64,000 bases of DNA, from assembly GCF_014650695.1 (NCBI RefSeq), contig NZ_BMVL01000001.1, forward strand, positions 547,045 to 611,044, read 5' to 3'. The notes below the pieces were generated by a model that did no database searches, had not been told where the DNA came from, and saw only the letters and a program-made list of their open reading frames with translations. Source of the DNA: Streptomyces avidinii (GTDB lineage: Bacteria; Actinomycetota; Actinomycetes; Streptomycetales; Streptomycetaceae). The first letter of the stretch is position 1, and the number at the start of each line of letters is the position of its first letter. This document shows positions 23,221 to 32,721 of the stretch, piece by piece. The translations under genes and the position numbers were made by a program.

Positions 23221-24696
23221 ATGGGGATAGTCGCCGGGCTGGACAGCTCTTCCGCGTTCACACGCATCGTCGTCTGTGACACCGAGACCGGCGCCGTGCT
23301 GCGCCAGGGGTACGCGCCCCATCCGCAGCCCACGGCCGAACCGGACGGCGCAAGTCCCCATGAGACCGATCCGCAGGCCTGGCTGCTCTCGCTCGGCGAG
23401 GCCGCCGGCGGCGGGCTCCTCGAAGGGGTCCAGGCCATAGGGGTCTCGGCCCAGCAGCACGGTCTGCTGCCGCTGGACCCGCAGGGCGGGCTGGTACGTC
23501 CCGCCCTCGTCGGCAACGACAAGCGCGGCCAGGTCGCCGCCGCCGACCTCATCGAGGCCTTCGGCGGCCGGCATCCCTGGGTCGAGGCGGTGGGCTCGGT
23601 CCCGCACGCCGCGCAGCCCGTGGCGAAGCTCGCCTGGCTGGCCCGCACCGAGCCCGAGGCGGCCCGCCGGATCGCCGTGGTGATGTCCCCGCACGACTGG
23701 CTGGTCTGGCAGCTGCTGGGCCGACCGGCCCGGCGGACCACCGACCGCGGCGGCGCCTCCGGCACCGGGTACTGGTCCGCGGCCACCGGAAGCTGGCGCC
23801 CGGACCTGGTCGAGCTGGCGCTCGGCCACCGGGCACTGCTGCCCGAGGTGCTCGGCCCGGCCGATGCCGCCGGGACCACGCCCGAGGGGCTGCTCATATC
23901 CGCCGGCACCGGCGAGACGATGGCCGCCGCGCTCGGGCTGGGACTCGGCCCCGGCGACGCGGTGGTCTCGCTCGGTGCCTCCGGTTCGGTGATGGCGGTG
24001 CACCACGAGGCGGTGTCGGAGCCGGGCGGGCTCGTCACCTCCCTGGCCGACGCCACCGGCATGCACCTGCCCGTGGTGAACACCTCCAATGCCGTAAGGG
24101 CCCTGCGCGGCACCGCCGAGCTGCTCGGCACCGATCTGGAGGGGCTGTCCGAGCTCGCGCTGAAGTCGACGCCGGGCGCGCACGGCCTCGTACTGCTGCC
24201 GTACCTGGAGGGCGAGCGGACGCCGAACCTGCCGCACAGCGCCGGCACCCTGTCCGGGCTGCGCAGGGACTCGATGAAGCCGGAGCACCTGGCCCGCGCC
24301 GCCTTCGAGGGCATGCTGTGCGGGCTGGTGGACGCGCTGGACGTGCTGCGCTCGCGTGGGGTCGAGATCCGCCGGGTGTTCCTGCTGGGCGCGGCGGCCG
24401 AGCTGCCCGCCGTACAGGCCGCGGCCCCCGGGCTGTTCGGCACCCAGGTCGTGGTGCCGGCGCCGGCGGACTACGCGGCGCTGGGCGCGGCGCGCCAGGC
24501 GGCCTGGGCGCTGGGGGTGGCACAGGGCACGCTGGCCCCGCACACCCCTCCGGTCTGGCCGGCACCCGCGGCCCAGGTCTTCGAGCCGGGCGAGGAGTTC
24601 CCGGCGTGGCAGGCCGTGCGCCAGCAGTACATCGCGACGCGGGAGCAGATCCACCCCGGGGCGTTCCAGGGGCCCGACCGGCACAACGCTCCCTAG
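23221..24696 (+). CDS. FGGY family carbohydrate kinase, xylulokinase-like
   Basis: A 491-residue sugar kinase that would phosphorylate a ketose such as xylulose with ATP. The N-terminal actin-fold domain starts GIVAGLDSSSAFTRIVVCDT and contains IGVSAQQHGLLPLD and the VGNDKRGQ segment that includes the region of the catalytic Asp. The C-terminal domain has ISAGTGETMAAALG, SLGASGSVMA and VFLLGAAAELPAVQAAAPGL, the usual FGGY signature zone. Length is normal. No sugar transporter or isomerase is adjacent, so the substrate is not fixed by context. Confidence 0.85.
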   Translation: MGIVAGLDSSSAFTRIVVCDTETGAVLRQGYAPHPQPTAEPDGASPHETDPQAWLLSLGEAAGGGLLEGVQAIGVSAQQHGLLPLDPQGGLVRPALVGNDKRGQVAAADLIEAFGGRHPWVEAVGSVPHAAQPVAKLAWLARTEPEAARRIAVVMSPHDWLVWQLLGRPARRTTDRGGASGTGYWSAATGSWRPDLVELALGHRALLPEVLGPADAAGTTPEGLLISAGTGETMAAALGLGLGPGDAVVSLGASGSVMAVHHEAVSEPGGLVTSLADATGMHLPVVNTSNAVRALRGTAELLGTDLEGLSELALKSTPGAHGLVLLPYLEGERTPNLPHSAGTLSGLRRDSMKPEHLARAAFEGMLCGLVDALDVLRSRGVEIRRVFLLGAAAELPAVQAAAPGLFGTQVVVPAPADYAALGAARQAAWALGVAQGTLAPHTPPVWPAPAAQVFEPGEEFPAWQAVRQQYIATREQIHPGAFQGPDRHNAP

Positions 24697-24814
24697 GTCG
24701 CGGGTCGGGGCGGACTGGTCCTTTTGACCGGCCTTTGCGAAATCCGGTGGGGATCAGGGGGCCGGTTGGCCCAATATGGGTTGACCCCTCGATCGTGCCG
24801 ACCGGAGCCTGCGC

Positions 24815-26548
24815 GTGCTCATACGACTTCTGCGGACCCATCTGGGTCCGTACCGCAAACCCATCGCGGTGCTGGTCCTGCTGCAACTGCTGCAGACCAG
24901 CGCCAGCCTCTACCTGCCCACCCTCAACGCCGACATCATTGACAACGGTGTCGTCAACGGTGACACCGGCTACATCCTGCGCTTCGGCGCACTGATGCTC
25001 GGTGTCTCCCTCGTCCAGCTCGTCTGCAACGTCGGCGCCGTCTACTACGGGGCCCGTACCGCCGCGGCCGTCGGCCGGGACCTCCGCGCCGCCGTCTTCG
25101 ACCGCGTGCAGAGCTTCTCGGCGCGGGAACTCGGCCAGTTCGGCGCGCCCTCGCTGATCACCCGTACGACGAACGACGTCCAGCAGGTCCAGATGCTGGT
25201 GCTGATGACCTTCACCCTGATGGTCTCGGCACCCATCATGTGCGTCGGCGGCATCGCCATGGCGCTCTCGCTCGACGTGAAGCTGTCGGGCGTACTGCTC
25301 GCCGTGGTCCCCGTGCTCGGGATCTCGGTCGGCGCCATCGTCTTCAGGACGCGGCCACTGTTCCGCCAGATGCAGGAGCGGCTGGACACCGTGAACCGGG
25401 TGCTGCGCGAGCAGATCACCGGCAACCGGGTGATCCGCGCCTTCGTCCGCGACGACTACGAGAAGGACCGCTTCCGGGAGGCCAACGCCGACCTGACCGG
25501 CGTCTCGCTGGCCGCCGGCAAGCTCCTGGCGTACATGTTCCCCACCGTCATCGTGGTCGTGAACATCTCCAGCGTCGCCGTGATCTGGTTCGGCGCCATG
25601 CGCGTCGACAGCGGCGGCATGGAGATCGGCCAGCTGACGGCCTTCCTCGCCTACCTGATGCAGATCGTGATGGCCGTGATGATGGCCACCTTCATGTTCA
25701 TGATGGTGCCGCGCGCCGAGGTCTGCGGCGAGCGCATCCAGGAGGTCCTGGACACCGAGTCCAGCGTGGTCCCGCCCAAGGACCCGGTGCGCGAACTCGT
25801 CCGCCGCGGGCGCCTGGAGCTGCGCGGCGCCGACTTCCGCTACCCGGGCGCCGAGGCGCCGGTGCTGCGCGGGGTGGACCTGGTGGCCCGCCCCGGCGAG
25901 ACCACGGCGGTGATCGGCTCCACCGGAAGCGGCAAGTCCACGCTGCTGGGCCTGGTCCCGCGGCTGTTCGACGCGACCGGCGGCGAGGTCCTCGTCGACG
26001 GGGAGGACGTGCGCGCGCTCGACCCGGAGCTGCTGGCCAAGACGGTCGGCATGGTGCCGCAGAAGCCGTACCTGTTCTCCGGAACCATCGCCTCCAACCT
26101 GCGCTACGGGCGCCCGGACGCGAGTGACGAAGAGCTCTGGCAGGCGCTGGAGGTGGCCCAGGCCAAGGAGTTCGTCTCCGCGCTGGAGGGTGGCCTGGAG
26201 GCTCCCGTCGCCCAGGGCGGAACCAATGTCTCCGGCGGCCAGCGCCAGCGTCTGGCCATCGCCCGCACGCTGGTGCAGCGCCCGGAGATCTACCTCTTCG
26301 ACGACTCCTTCTCCGCCCTGGACTACGCGACGGATGCGGCGCTGCGCGCGGCGCTCGCCCGCGAGACCGAGGAGGCGACCGTGGTCATCGTGGCCCAGCG
26401 GGTCTCCACGATCCGCGACGCCGACCGGATCATCGTTCTGGACGAGGGCCAGGTCGTGGGCGAGGGCCGCCACCACGAGCTGATGGCCGGCAACGAGACC
26501 TACCGGGAGATCGTGCTCTCCCAGCTGACGGAGGCGGAGGCCGCATGA
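24815..26548 (+). CDS. ABC exporter half-transporter, degenerate-site subunit
   Basis: A 577-residue fusion of six membrane helices (about 1-300) and an ATPase domain. Walker A GSTGSGKST, Q-loop VPQKPYLFSG, canonical signature VSGGQRQRLAIA, then Walker B EIYLFDDSFSALD, where the catalytic glutamate is replaced by Asp. This is the hallmark of the degenerate-site partner in heterodimeric multidrug exporters. The GTG at 24815 is preceded by GGAG seven bases upstream. It overlaps the second half-transporter by ATGA, so they are made together and likely pair one to one. Confidence 0.9.
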   Translation: MLIRLLRTHLGPYRKPIAVLVLLQLLQTSASLYLPTLNADIIDNGVVNGDTGYILRFGALMLGVSLVQLVCNVGAVYYGARTAAAVGRDLRAAVFDRVQSFSARELGQFGAPSLITRTTNDVQQVQMLVLMTFTLMVSAPIMCVGGIAMALSLDVKLSGVLLAVVPVLGISVGAIVFRTRPLFRQMQERLDTVNRVLREQITGNRVIRAFVRDDYEKDRFREANADLTGVSLAAGKLLAYMFPTVIVVVNISSVAVIWFGAMRVDSGGMEIGQLTAFLAYLMQIVMAVMMATFMFMMVPRAEVCGERIQEVLDTESSVVPPKDPVRELVRRGRLELRGADFRYPGAEAPVLRGVDLVARPGETTAVIGSTGSGKSTLLGLVPRLFDATGGEVLVDGEDVRALDPELLAKTVGMVPQKPYLFSGTIASNLRYGRPDASDEELWQALEVAQAKEFVSALEGGLEAPVAQGGTNVSGGQRQRLAIARTLVQRPEIYLFDDSFSALDYATDAALRAALARETEEATVVIVAQRVSTIRDADRIIVLDEGQVVGEGRHHELMAGNETYREIVLSQLTEAEAA

Positions 26549-28467
26549 GCGGGCCCGGAGGACGGATCATGATGGGGCCGGCCCAGCGGTCCATGGACTT
26601 CAAGGGCTCGGGAAAGCGGCTGCTGCGTCAGCTCGCCCACGACCGGGCCAAGATCTGGGGCATGGTCGCGGCCGTCGTCGGCAGTGTCGGCTGCGCCGTG
26701 GTGGGCCCGAAGATCCTCGGTGAGGCCACCGACCTGGTGTTCGCGGGGATCGTCGGCCGGGAGATGCCGGCCGGGACCACCAAGCAGCAGGCACTGGACG
26801 GGCTGCGGGCCCGGGGCCAGGACGGTATGGCGGACATGCTCGCCGGTACCGACTTCACCCCGGGGCAGGGCATCGACTTCGGCGCCGTCGGCGTCGTGGC
26901 GATCTGGGCGCTGGTGGTCTTCACCCTGGCCGGCCTGCTGATGCTGGTCGCGACGCGGCTGTCGAACCACGTCATGAACGGCACCGTCTACCGGATGCGT
27001 GAGGAGCTGCAGTCGAAGCTGTCGCGCATGCCGCTGTCGTACTTCGATCAGCAGAAGCGCGGCGAGGTGCTGAGCCGGGCCACGAACGACATCGACAACA
27101 TCGGCCAGACGCTCCAGCAGACGATGGGCCAGCTGCTGAACTCGCTGCTGACCATCGTCGGCGTGCTCGTGATGATGTTCTGGATCTCGCCGCTGCTGGC
27201 GCTGGTCGCGCTGATCACCGTACCTCTGTCGATCTTCGTCGCGGCGAAGATCGGGAAGAAGTCGCAGCCGCAGTTCGTGGCCCAGTGGAAGTCGACCGGC
27301 GCGCTCAACGCCCACATCGAGGAGATGTACTCGGGGCACAACCTGGTCAAGGTCTTCGGCCGGCAGAAGGAGTCCGCGGCCGTCTTCGCCGAGCAGAACG
27401 AGGCGCTGTACCGGGCCTCCTTCAAGGCGCAGCTGGTCAGCGGCATCATGCAGCCGGTGATGTTCTTCATCTCGAACATCAACTACGTGCTGATAGCCGT
27501 CGTCGGCGGGCTCCGGGTCGCGTCCGGCACGCTGTCGATCGGTGACGTGCAGGCCTTCATCCAGTACTCGCGGCAGTTCTCGATGCCGCTGACGCAGGTC
27601 GCCTCGATGGCGAACCTCGTGCAGTCCGGTGTCGCCTCCGCGGAGCGGGTCTACGAGCTGCTGGACGCGGCGGAGCAGGAGCCGGACGCCGAGGTTCCGG
27701 AGCGTCCCGAGGACCTGCGCGGTCAGGTCACCTTCGACAAGGTGGCCTTCCGCTACGAGCCGGACAAGCCCCTGATCGACAACCTCTCGCTCACGGTTGA
27801 GCCGGGCCACACGGTCGCGATCGTCGGCCCGACCGGCGCCGGCAAGACCACGCTGGTCAATCTGCTGATGCGGTTCTACGAGGTCACGGGCGGGGAGATC
27901 GCCCTCGACGGGGTGGACATCGCGAAGATGACCCGCGAGCAACTGCGCAGCGGCATCGGCATGGTGCTCCAGGACACCTGGCTGTTCGGCGGCACCATCG
28001 CCGAGAACATCGCCTACGGTGCTTCGCGCGAGGTCACGCGCGCCGAGATCGAGGCGGCGGCGCGGGCCGCCCACGCCGACCGGTTCATCCGCACCCTGCC
28101 GGACGGCTACGACACCGTGCTGGACGACGAGGGGGCGGGCGTCAGCGCGGGCGAGAAGCAGCTGATCACCATCGCCCGGGCGTTCCTGTCGGACCCGGTG
28201 ATCCTGGTGCTCGACGAGGCGACGAGCTCGGTGGACACCCGTACCGAGGTGCTGATCCAGAAGGCGATGGCGCGCCTCGCGCACGGCCGTACGTCCTTTG
28301 TGATCGCGCACCGGCTGTCCACGATCCGCGACGCGGACGTGATCCTGGTGATGGAGAGCGGCTCGATCGTGGAGCAGGGCACGCACGAGGAGCTCCTGGC
28401 CTCGAACGGCGCGTACGCCCGGCTGTACGCGGCGCAGTTCGCGCAGGCGGTGGCCGAGGTCGACTAG
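26545..28467 (+). CDS. ABC exporter half-transporter, consensus Walker B subunit
   Basis: A 640-residue partner of the preceding gene. After a short basic N-terminus it has six membrane helices with an unusually long first external loop (about 60 residues around FAGIVGREMPAGTTKQQ). The ATPase domain has Walker A GPTGAGKTT, Q-loop VLQDTWLFGG, a non-canonical signature VSAGEKQLITIA and a normal Walker B VILVLDEATSSVD. The altered signature faces the partner's degenerate Walker B, giving one active and one silent ATP site. Drug or lipid efflux is the likely role. The start is the ATG overlapping the upstream stop, with GGAGG before it. Confidence 0.9.
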   Translation: MSGPGGRIMMGPAQRSMDFKGSGKRLLRQLAHDRAKIWGMVAAVVGSVGCAVVGPKILGEATDLVFAGIVGREMPAGTTKQQALDGLRARGQDGMADMLAGTDFTPGQGIDFGAVGVVAIWALVVFTLAGLLMLVATRLSNHVMNGTVYRMREELQSKLSRMPLSYFDQQKRGEVLSRATNDIDNIGQTLQQTMGQLLNSLLTIVGVLVMMFWISPLLALVALITVPLSIFVAAKIGKKSQPQFVAQWKSTGALNAHIEEMYSGHNLVKVFGRQKESAAVFAEQNEALYRASFKAQLVSGIMQPVMFFISNINYVLIAVVGGLRVASGTLSIGDVQAFIQYSRQFSMPLTQVASMANLVQSGVASAERVYELLDAAEQEPDAEVPERPEDLRGQVTFDKVAFRYEPDKPLIDNLSLTVEPGHTVAIVGPTGAGKTTLVNLLMRFYEVTGGEIALDGVDIAKMTREQLRSGIGMVLQDTWLFGGTIAENIAYGASREVTRAEIEAAARAAHADRFIRTLPDGYDTVLDDEGAGVSAGEKQLITIARAFLSDPVILVLDEATSSVDTRTEVLIQKAMARLAHGRTSFVIAHRLSTIRDADVILVMESGSIVEQGTHEELLASNGAYARLYAAQFAQAVAEVD

Positions 28468-28490
28468 ACGGTCGGCAGCGCGCGTCGCAC

Positions 28491-28538
28491 GGCGGAGGGG
28501 CACTGGGGTACGGGCACGTACTCGGGTGCCCCTCCGCC
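28491..28538 (+). terminator. Terminator after the ABC exporter operon
   Basis: A perfect 13-pair stem GGCGGAGGGGCAC / GTGCCCCTCCGCC encloses a further GTAC...GTAC stem. It begins 24 bases after the exporter stop and ends 17 bases before the next start. Confidence 0.8.
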
Positions 28539-28555
28539 GTCGTTAGCATGGCGGC

Positions 28556-29071
28556 ATGGCATTGGACGTGGTGATTCGCCCGGCCCGGGCGGAGGACGAA
28601 CGCGAGATACTGGAGCTGCTCCGCTCGGCATGGTCCCGCGTGAGCGAACCCGGACCCGAGCGCCCGGCCGACGCGGCCGTCTTCGACGAGCGGCATCCCG
28701 TGGAGAGCTTCATCGTCGCGGAACGCGGGCAGAGGATCGTCGGATACGTCGCCCAGGCCCCGGCCAGCCCCCTCGAATCCAACCGGCACGTCCGTCACGT
28801 CCAAGGACTGGCGGTCCTCGCGTCCGCCCGCGGCAGCGGGGTCGGGCAGGCCCTCGTCGAAGCCGCCTGCGCCGCCGCCCGGGCCGGTGGTGCCCGCCGC
28901 ATGAACCTGCGCGTCCTCGGCCACAACCGGCCCGCGCAGCAGCTCTACCGGCGGTGCGGCTTCGCCGTGGTGGGTGTCCTGCCCGGGGAATTCCTTCTGG
29001 ACGGGGCCTATGTCGACGACGTGTGGATGAGCCGGCGCCTGTCCGACTCCCCTGAGCCGGCGCACCCGTAA
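28556..29071 (+). CDS. GNAT family N-acetyltransferase
   Basis: A 171-residue single GNAT domain that transfers an acetyl group from acetyl-CoA. Motif A, LAVLASARGSGVGQALVEAA, holds the Q/RxxGxG/A pyrophosphate loop as RGSGVG; motif B, LRVLGHNRPAQQLYRRCGF, is typical of RimI-like small-molecule or protein acetyltransferases. The start ATG at 28556 opens ALDVVIRPARAEDERE, the canonical beta-1 entry. Substrate unknown. It sits between two terminators and is its own unit. Confidence 0.85.
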   Translation: MALDVVIRPARAEDEREILELLRSAWSRVSEPGPERPADAAVFDERHPVESFIVAERGQRIVGYVAQAPASPLESNRHVRHVQGLAVLASARGSGVGQALVEAACAAARAGGARRMNLRVLGHNRPAQQLYRRCGFAVVGVLPGEFLLDGAYVDDVWMSRRLSDSPEPAHP

Positions 29072-29086
29072 CGGTGGCAACGGAGC

Positions 29087-29114
29087 GGGGGCGCCTGGCG
29101 GGGCGCCCCCTTTT
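29087..29114. terminator. Bidirectional terminator between the GNAT gene and hrdA
   Basis: A nine-pair stem GGGGGCGCC/GGCGCCCCC with a six-base loop, followed by TTTT on the plus strand. It lies 15 bases after the GNAT stop and about 27 bases beyond the end of the convergent hrdA. Confidence 0.8.
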
Positions 29115-29148
29115 CCGTCGGTCCGTCGGTCCGTCGGTCCGTCAGTCC
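29115..29148. repeat. Octamer tandem repeat GTCGGTCC overlapping the hrdA stop
   Basis: About four units of GTCGGTCC (the last changed to GTCAGTCC) run from just after the terminator into the last codons of hrdA. It looks like slippage at the 3' end of the gene. Confidence 0.8.
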
Positions 29149-30194
29149 AGGTAGCCGCGGAGCTGGTCGGCGAAGGCGTGGTCGCGGAGCTTGTTGAGGG
29201 TCTTGGACTCGATCTGGCGGATCCGCTCGCGCGTCACGCCGAAGATCCGGCCGATCTCCTCCAGGGTGCGGGGCCGCCCGTCGGCCAGGCCGTAGCGCAG
29301 CTGCACGACTTTGCGCTCGCGCTCGCCGAGGGTGGACAGGACGGCTTCCAGGTGCTCGCGCAGCAGGAAGAAGGCGGCCGACTCCACGGGCGAGGCGGCG
29401 TCCCCGTCCTCGATGAGGTCGCCGAGCGCGACGTCGTCCTCCTCGCCCACCGGGGCGTGCAGGGAGACCGGCTCCTGGGCGAGGCGGAGCACCTCGAGGA
29501 CCCGCTCGGGGGTCAACTCCAGGTGGACCGCCACCTCTTCGGCCGTCGGCTCGTACCCGCGCTCCTGGAGCATGCGGCGCTGCACCCGGACGACCCGGTT
29601 GATCAGCTCGACCACGTGGACGGGGACGCGGATGGTCCGGGCCTGGTCGGCGAGGGCCCGGGACATCGCCTGCCTGATCCACCAGGTGGCGTAGGTGGAG
29701 AACTTGTACCCGCGGGCGTAGTCGAACTTCTCGACGGCCCGGATCAGCCCGAGGTTCCCCTCCTGTACGAGGTCGAGCATGGTGAGCCCGCGGCCCACGT
29801 ACCGCTTGGCGACGGAGACGACGAGCCGCAGGTTCGACTCGATGAGACGCCGCTTGGCCATCCGCCCCATGACGACGAGCTTGTCGAGGTCGAGGGCGAG
29901 CTGGGAGTCGAGGTCGGGGGTGTTGCCCAGCTTCTCCTCCGCGAACAGGCCGGCTTCGACGCGTCGCGCGAGGTCCACCTCCTCGGCGGCGGTGAGCAGC
30001 GGGATCCTGCCTATCTCGCGGAGGTACTGCCGGAACAGATCGGCGGACGGGCCCGCTCCGCCTCCACTGTCGCTGTTGCTGCGCCTGCGCTGCACGGGCA
30101 CCGGCTCGATGAGTTCCAGTACCTCGGGCTCTTCGTCCACGGCCTTGGCCTCCGAGGACTCGCTCACGTTCACGGTCAGGGTCCGGGTCTGCAC
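29142..30194 (-). CDS. hrdA: RNA polymerase principal-type sigma factor HrdA
   Basis: A 350-residue group 1/2 sigma-70 factor. Region 1.2, [20 protein letters not shown]; region 2 with [17 protein letters not shown], the core-binding [20 protein letters not shown] and the -10 helix [17 protein letters not shown]; region 3; region 4 with [17 protein letters not shown] and the -35 helix [19 protein letters not shown]. It lacks the long acidic N-terminus of HrdB, and the neighbourhood suggests HrdA from memory. The start is GTG 30194, because GGAGG stands eight bases upstream and VQTRTLT follows; the longer ATG frame to 30254 has no such site. Directs transcription from -35/-10 promoters under particular growth conditions. 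Confidence 0.88.
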   Translation of the reverse strand: MQTRTLTVNVSESSEAKAVDEEPEVLELIEPVPVQRRRSNSDSGGGAGPSADLFRQYLREIGRIPLLTAAEEVDLARRVEAGLFAEEKLGNTPDLDSQLALDLDKLVVMGRMAKRRLIESNLRLVVSVAKRYVGRGLTMLDLVQEGNLGLIRAVEKFDYARGYKFSTYATWWIRQAMSRALADQARTIRVPVHVVELINRVVRVQRRMLQERGYEPTAEEVAVHLELTPERVLEVLRLAQEPVSLHAPVGEEDDVALGDLIEDGDAASPVESAAFFLLREHLEAVLSTLGERERKVVQLRYGLADGRPRTLEEIGRIFGVTRERIRQIESKTLNKLRDHAFADQLRGYLD

Positions 30195-30332
30195 GGGGGC
30201 GACCTCCAGGGCTCCGAGGACGGGGGCACCGCACCTCAGTGTGGGGTACGACACATCGCGGCCACGAGGGGCGTGCGAGCACTTTCTGAGTCCGGTGCGT
30301 GACCGGATGGTTACCCCCCGGCGGGAATCCCG

Positions 30333-30627
30333 ATGCGGCTCGGACGCATGTCCGAGATGATCGGCCCCATGGCGGAGTGCGAGACCCGTGTGACGGTGCG
30401 CTGTGCGGACGCGGCCGAGCCGGCGCGGCCCGACGCCTGGGCCGGGGACGGGAGTTGAAGGTCACGCACCTCCTGCCGGCCCGAGGCCGGACGGTCTCCC
30501 GGCCGATGCTGCCCCTGCCGGACCGCACGGGGCACGAGCGGTCGGCGCCGCGGGGGTCTCCGGCTCCGCCGCGTCCTGCGGCGAGCGGCTGCCGGCCGCC
30601 CTGGCGCCGACCCTCGCGGGGGGCTAG
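30333..30627 (+). pseudogene. Frame-broken small gene between hrdA and nasA
   Basis: Three successive stretches with near-complete GC third positions lie in three different frames. The ATG at 30333 gives [20 protein letters not shown] and [16 protein letters not shown], then a stop at 30458. From about 30457 the next frame gives [20 protein letters not shown]. From about 30556 the third gives GAAGVSGSAASCGERLPAAL and ends at a stop at 30627 that overlaps the nasA stop. A small gene broken by two indels explains this best. Its family is unknown, and low-level coding bias in GC-rich spacer could mislead. Confidence 0.4.
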
Positions 30628-32699
30628 GCCGGCTCGACGCGGACCGCGCAGACCTTGAATTCCGGCATCCGGGACACCGGGTCGAGTGCCGGGTTGGTCA
30701 GGGAGTTGGCGCGACCCTCGCCCGGCCAGTGGAAGGGCATGAAGACGGTGTCCGCCCGGATGGTGTCGGTGATGCGGGCCGGGGCCACCGCGCGGCCCCG
30801 GCGGGAGGTCACGGCGAGGGGGCTGCCGTCGACCGCGCCGATCCGGGCGGCCAGCCGCGGGTGCAGTTCCACGAAGGGGCCGGGGGCGGCCGCGTTGAGC
30901 TCGTCCACCCGGCGGGTCTGGGCTCCCGACTGGTACTGGGCGACCACCCGGCCGGTGGTGAGCAGCAGCGGGTAGTCCGCGTCGGGGACCTCGGCGGCGT
31001 CGCGGTGGGAGACGGGGACGAAGCGGGCCCGGCCGTCATCGGTGGCGAAGCGGTCCAGGAAGAGGCGCTCGGTCCCGGCGGAACCTTCGGGGCAGGGCCA
31101 GAAGACGCCCTGTTCGGCCTCGATCCGGGCGTAGGTGATGCCGGAGTAGTCCGCCGGGCCGCCGGCCGATGCGCGGCGCAGCTCCTCGAAGACCTCCTCC
31201 GGTTCCGTGGGGAATCCCTTCTCGACGCCGAGGCGGGTGGCCAGTCCGTGCAGGACGTCGAGGTCGCTGCGGACCCCCGGCGGCGGGGTCAGGGCGCGGC
31301 GGCGGAGCAGGACGCGGCCCTCCAGATTGGTGGTGGTGCCGCTCTCCTCCGCCCACTGGGTGACCGGAAGGACCACGTCCGCGAGGGCCGCCGTCTCGGA
31401 GAGGACGACGTCGGCGACCGCGAGGAAGTCCAGGGAGCGGATGCGGTCCTCGATGTGGGATGCGCGGGGGGCCGAGACCACCGGGTTCGAGCCCATCAGG
31501 AGCAGGGCCTTCACGTCCGTGCCGAGGGCGTCGAGGAGTTCGTAGGCGCTGCGGCCCGGTCCGGGGAGGCTGTCGGGGTCGACGCCCCAGACCTCGCCGA
31601 CGTGGGCGCGGGCCGCCGGGTCGGTGAGCTTGCGGTAGCCGGGGAGCTGGTCGGCCTTCTGGCCGTGCTCGCGGCCGCCCTGGCCGTTGCCCTGCCCGGT
31701 GAGGCAGCCGTAGCCGGAGAGCGGGCGGCCGGCCCGGCCGGTGGCGAGGCACAGGTTGATCCAGGCGCCGACGGTGTCGGTGCCCTTGGACTGCTGCTCG
31801 GGGCCCCGGGCGGTGAGGACCATGGCGGATTCCGGGGCGCAGAACAGGTCGGCGGCCTCGCGGAGCCTGGGGACCGGTACCCCGGTGATGCGTTCCACCA
31901 GTTCCGGCCAGTGGGCCATCGCGGCGGCCCGGGCCTGCTCCCAGCCGGTGGTGCGGGCCGCGATGAACTCCTCGTGGGTGCGGCCTTCCGCGACGATCAG
32001 GTGGAGCAGGCCGAGGGCGAGGGCGAGGTCGGTGCCGGGGCGCGGGGCGAGGTGCAGGTCGGCCTGTTCGGCGGTGCGGGTGCGGCGCGGGTCGATGACG
32101 ACGAGGGTGCCGCCGTTCGCCCTGAGCTCGGTGAGGTAGCGCAGGGCGGGCGGCATGGTCTCGGCCAGGTTCGAGCCGACGAGGATCACGCAGCCGGTGC
32201 GCGGGATGTCCTCCAGCGGGAAGGGCAGCCCGCGGTCGAGCCCGAAGGCCCGCTGGTGGGCGGCGGCGGCCGAGGACATGCAGAAGCGGCCGTTGTAGTC
32301 GATCTGCGAGGTGCGCAGGGCGACGCGGGCGAACTTGCCGAGCGCGTAGGCCTTCTCGTTGGTGAGCCCGCCGCCGCCGAAGACGCCGACGGCGTCCGGC
32401 CCGTACGAGCGGCCCGTGCGGGAGAGGCCCTCGGCGACGGCGTCGAGGGCCTCCTCCCAGGTGGCCGGCTCCAGCCGCCCGGCGTGGGTGCGGACGAGCG
32501 GCTCGGTCAGGCGCACCCGGGAGGAGAGCACGGCGGGGGCGGTGCGGCCCTTGCCGCACAGCGCGCCCCGGTTGACGGGGAAGTCGGCCCGCTCCTCCAC
32601 GGTCACGGTGGCGCCGCCTTGTTCGGGGCGGAGCCGCATCCCGCACTGCAGGGCGCAGTACGGGCAGTGCGTGTCGGTGGCGGAGTCGGAGGTGCGCAT
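30624..32699 (-). CDS. nasA: Assimilatory nitrate reductase catalytic subunit
   Basis: A 691-residue molybdopterin oxidoreductase that reduces nitrate to nitrite in the cytoplasm. A [4Fe-4S] cluster is held by C12, C15, C19 and C48 (HCPYCALQC and GALCGKG). The bis-MGD domains follow: DYNGRFCMSSAAAAHQ, LVGSNLAETMPP, VIDPRRTRTAEQAD, GYGCLTGQGNGQGGREHGQK, LLMGSNPVVS, and the C-terminal dinucleotide domain with LLTTGRVVAQYQSG and NSLTNPALDP. No Tat signal is present, which fits NasA rather than periplasmic Nap. The single N-terminal cluster and length of about 690 match NasA/NarB. A GlnR-like site lies 22 bases before the ATG. The nitrite reductase genes are 15 kb away. Confidence 0.9.
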   Translation of the reverse strand: MRTSDSATDTHCPYCALQCGMRLRPEQGGATVTVEERADFPVNRGALCGKGRTAPAVLSSRVRLTEPLVRTHAGRLEPATWEEALDAVAEGLSRTGRSYGPDAVGVFGGGGLTNEKAYALGKFARVALRTSQIDYNGRFCMSSAAAAHQRAFGLDRGLPFPLEDIPRTGCVILVGSNLAETMPPALRYLTELRANGGTLVVIDPRRTRTAEQADLHLAPRPGTDLALALGLLHLIVAEGRTHEEFIAARTTGWEQARAAAMAHWPELVERITGVPVPRLREAADLFCAPESAMVLTARGPEQQSKGTDTVGAWINLCLATGRAGRPLSGYGCLTGQGNGQGGREHGQKADQLPGYRKLTDPAARAHVGEVWGVDPDSLPGPGRSAYELLDALGTDVKALLLMGSNPVVSAPRASHIEDRIRSLDFLAVADVVLSETAALADVVLPVTQWAEESGTTTNLEGRVLLRRRALTPPPGVRSDLDVLHGLATRLGVEKGFPTEPEEVFEELRRASAGGPADYSGITYARIEAEQGVFWPCPEGSAGTERLFLDRFATDDGRARFVPVSHRDAAEVPDADYPLLLTTGRVVAQYQSGAQTRRVDELNAAAPGPFVELHPRLAARIGAVDGSPLAVTSRRGRAVAPARITDTIRADTVFMPFHWPGEGRANSLTNPALDPVSRMPEFKVCAVRVEPA

Positions 32700-32721
32700 G
32701 GCCCCAGCGTGCGCCGCCGGT

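Noticed and set aside
24035..28503. Long minus-strand frames opposite the ABC exporter genes
   Set aside because: They are His/Asp/Gly-rich antisense frames typical of GC-rich genomes and have no recognisable motifs, while the plus strand encodes complete exporters.
30195..30254. Longer start for hrdA
   Set aside because: GGAGG stands at the right distance from GTG 30194, and the extra 20 codons lack conservation signals known to me.
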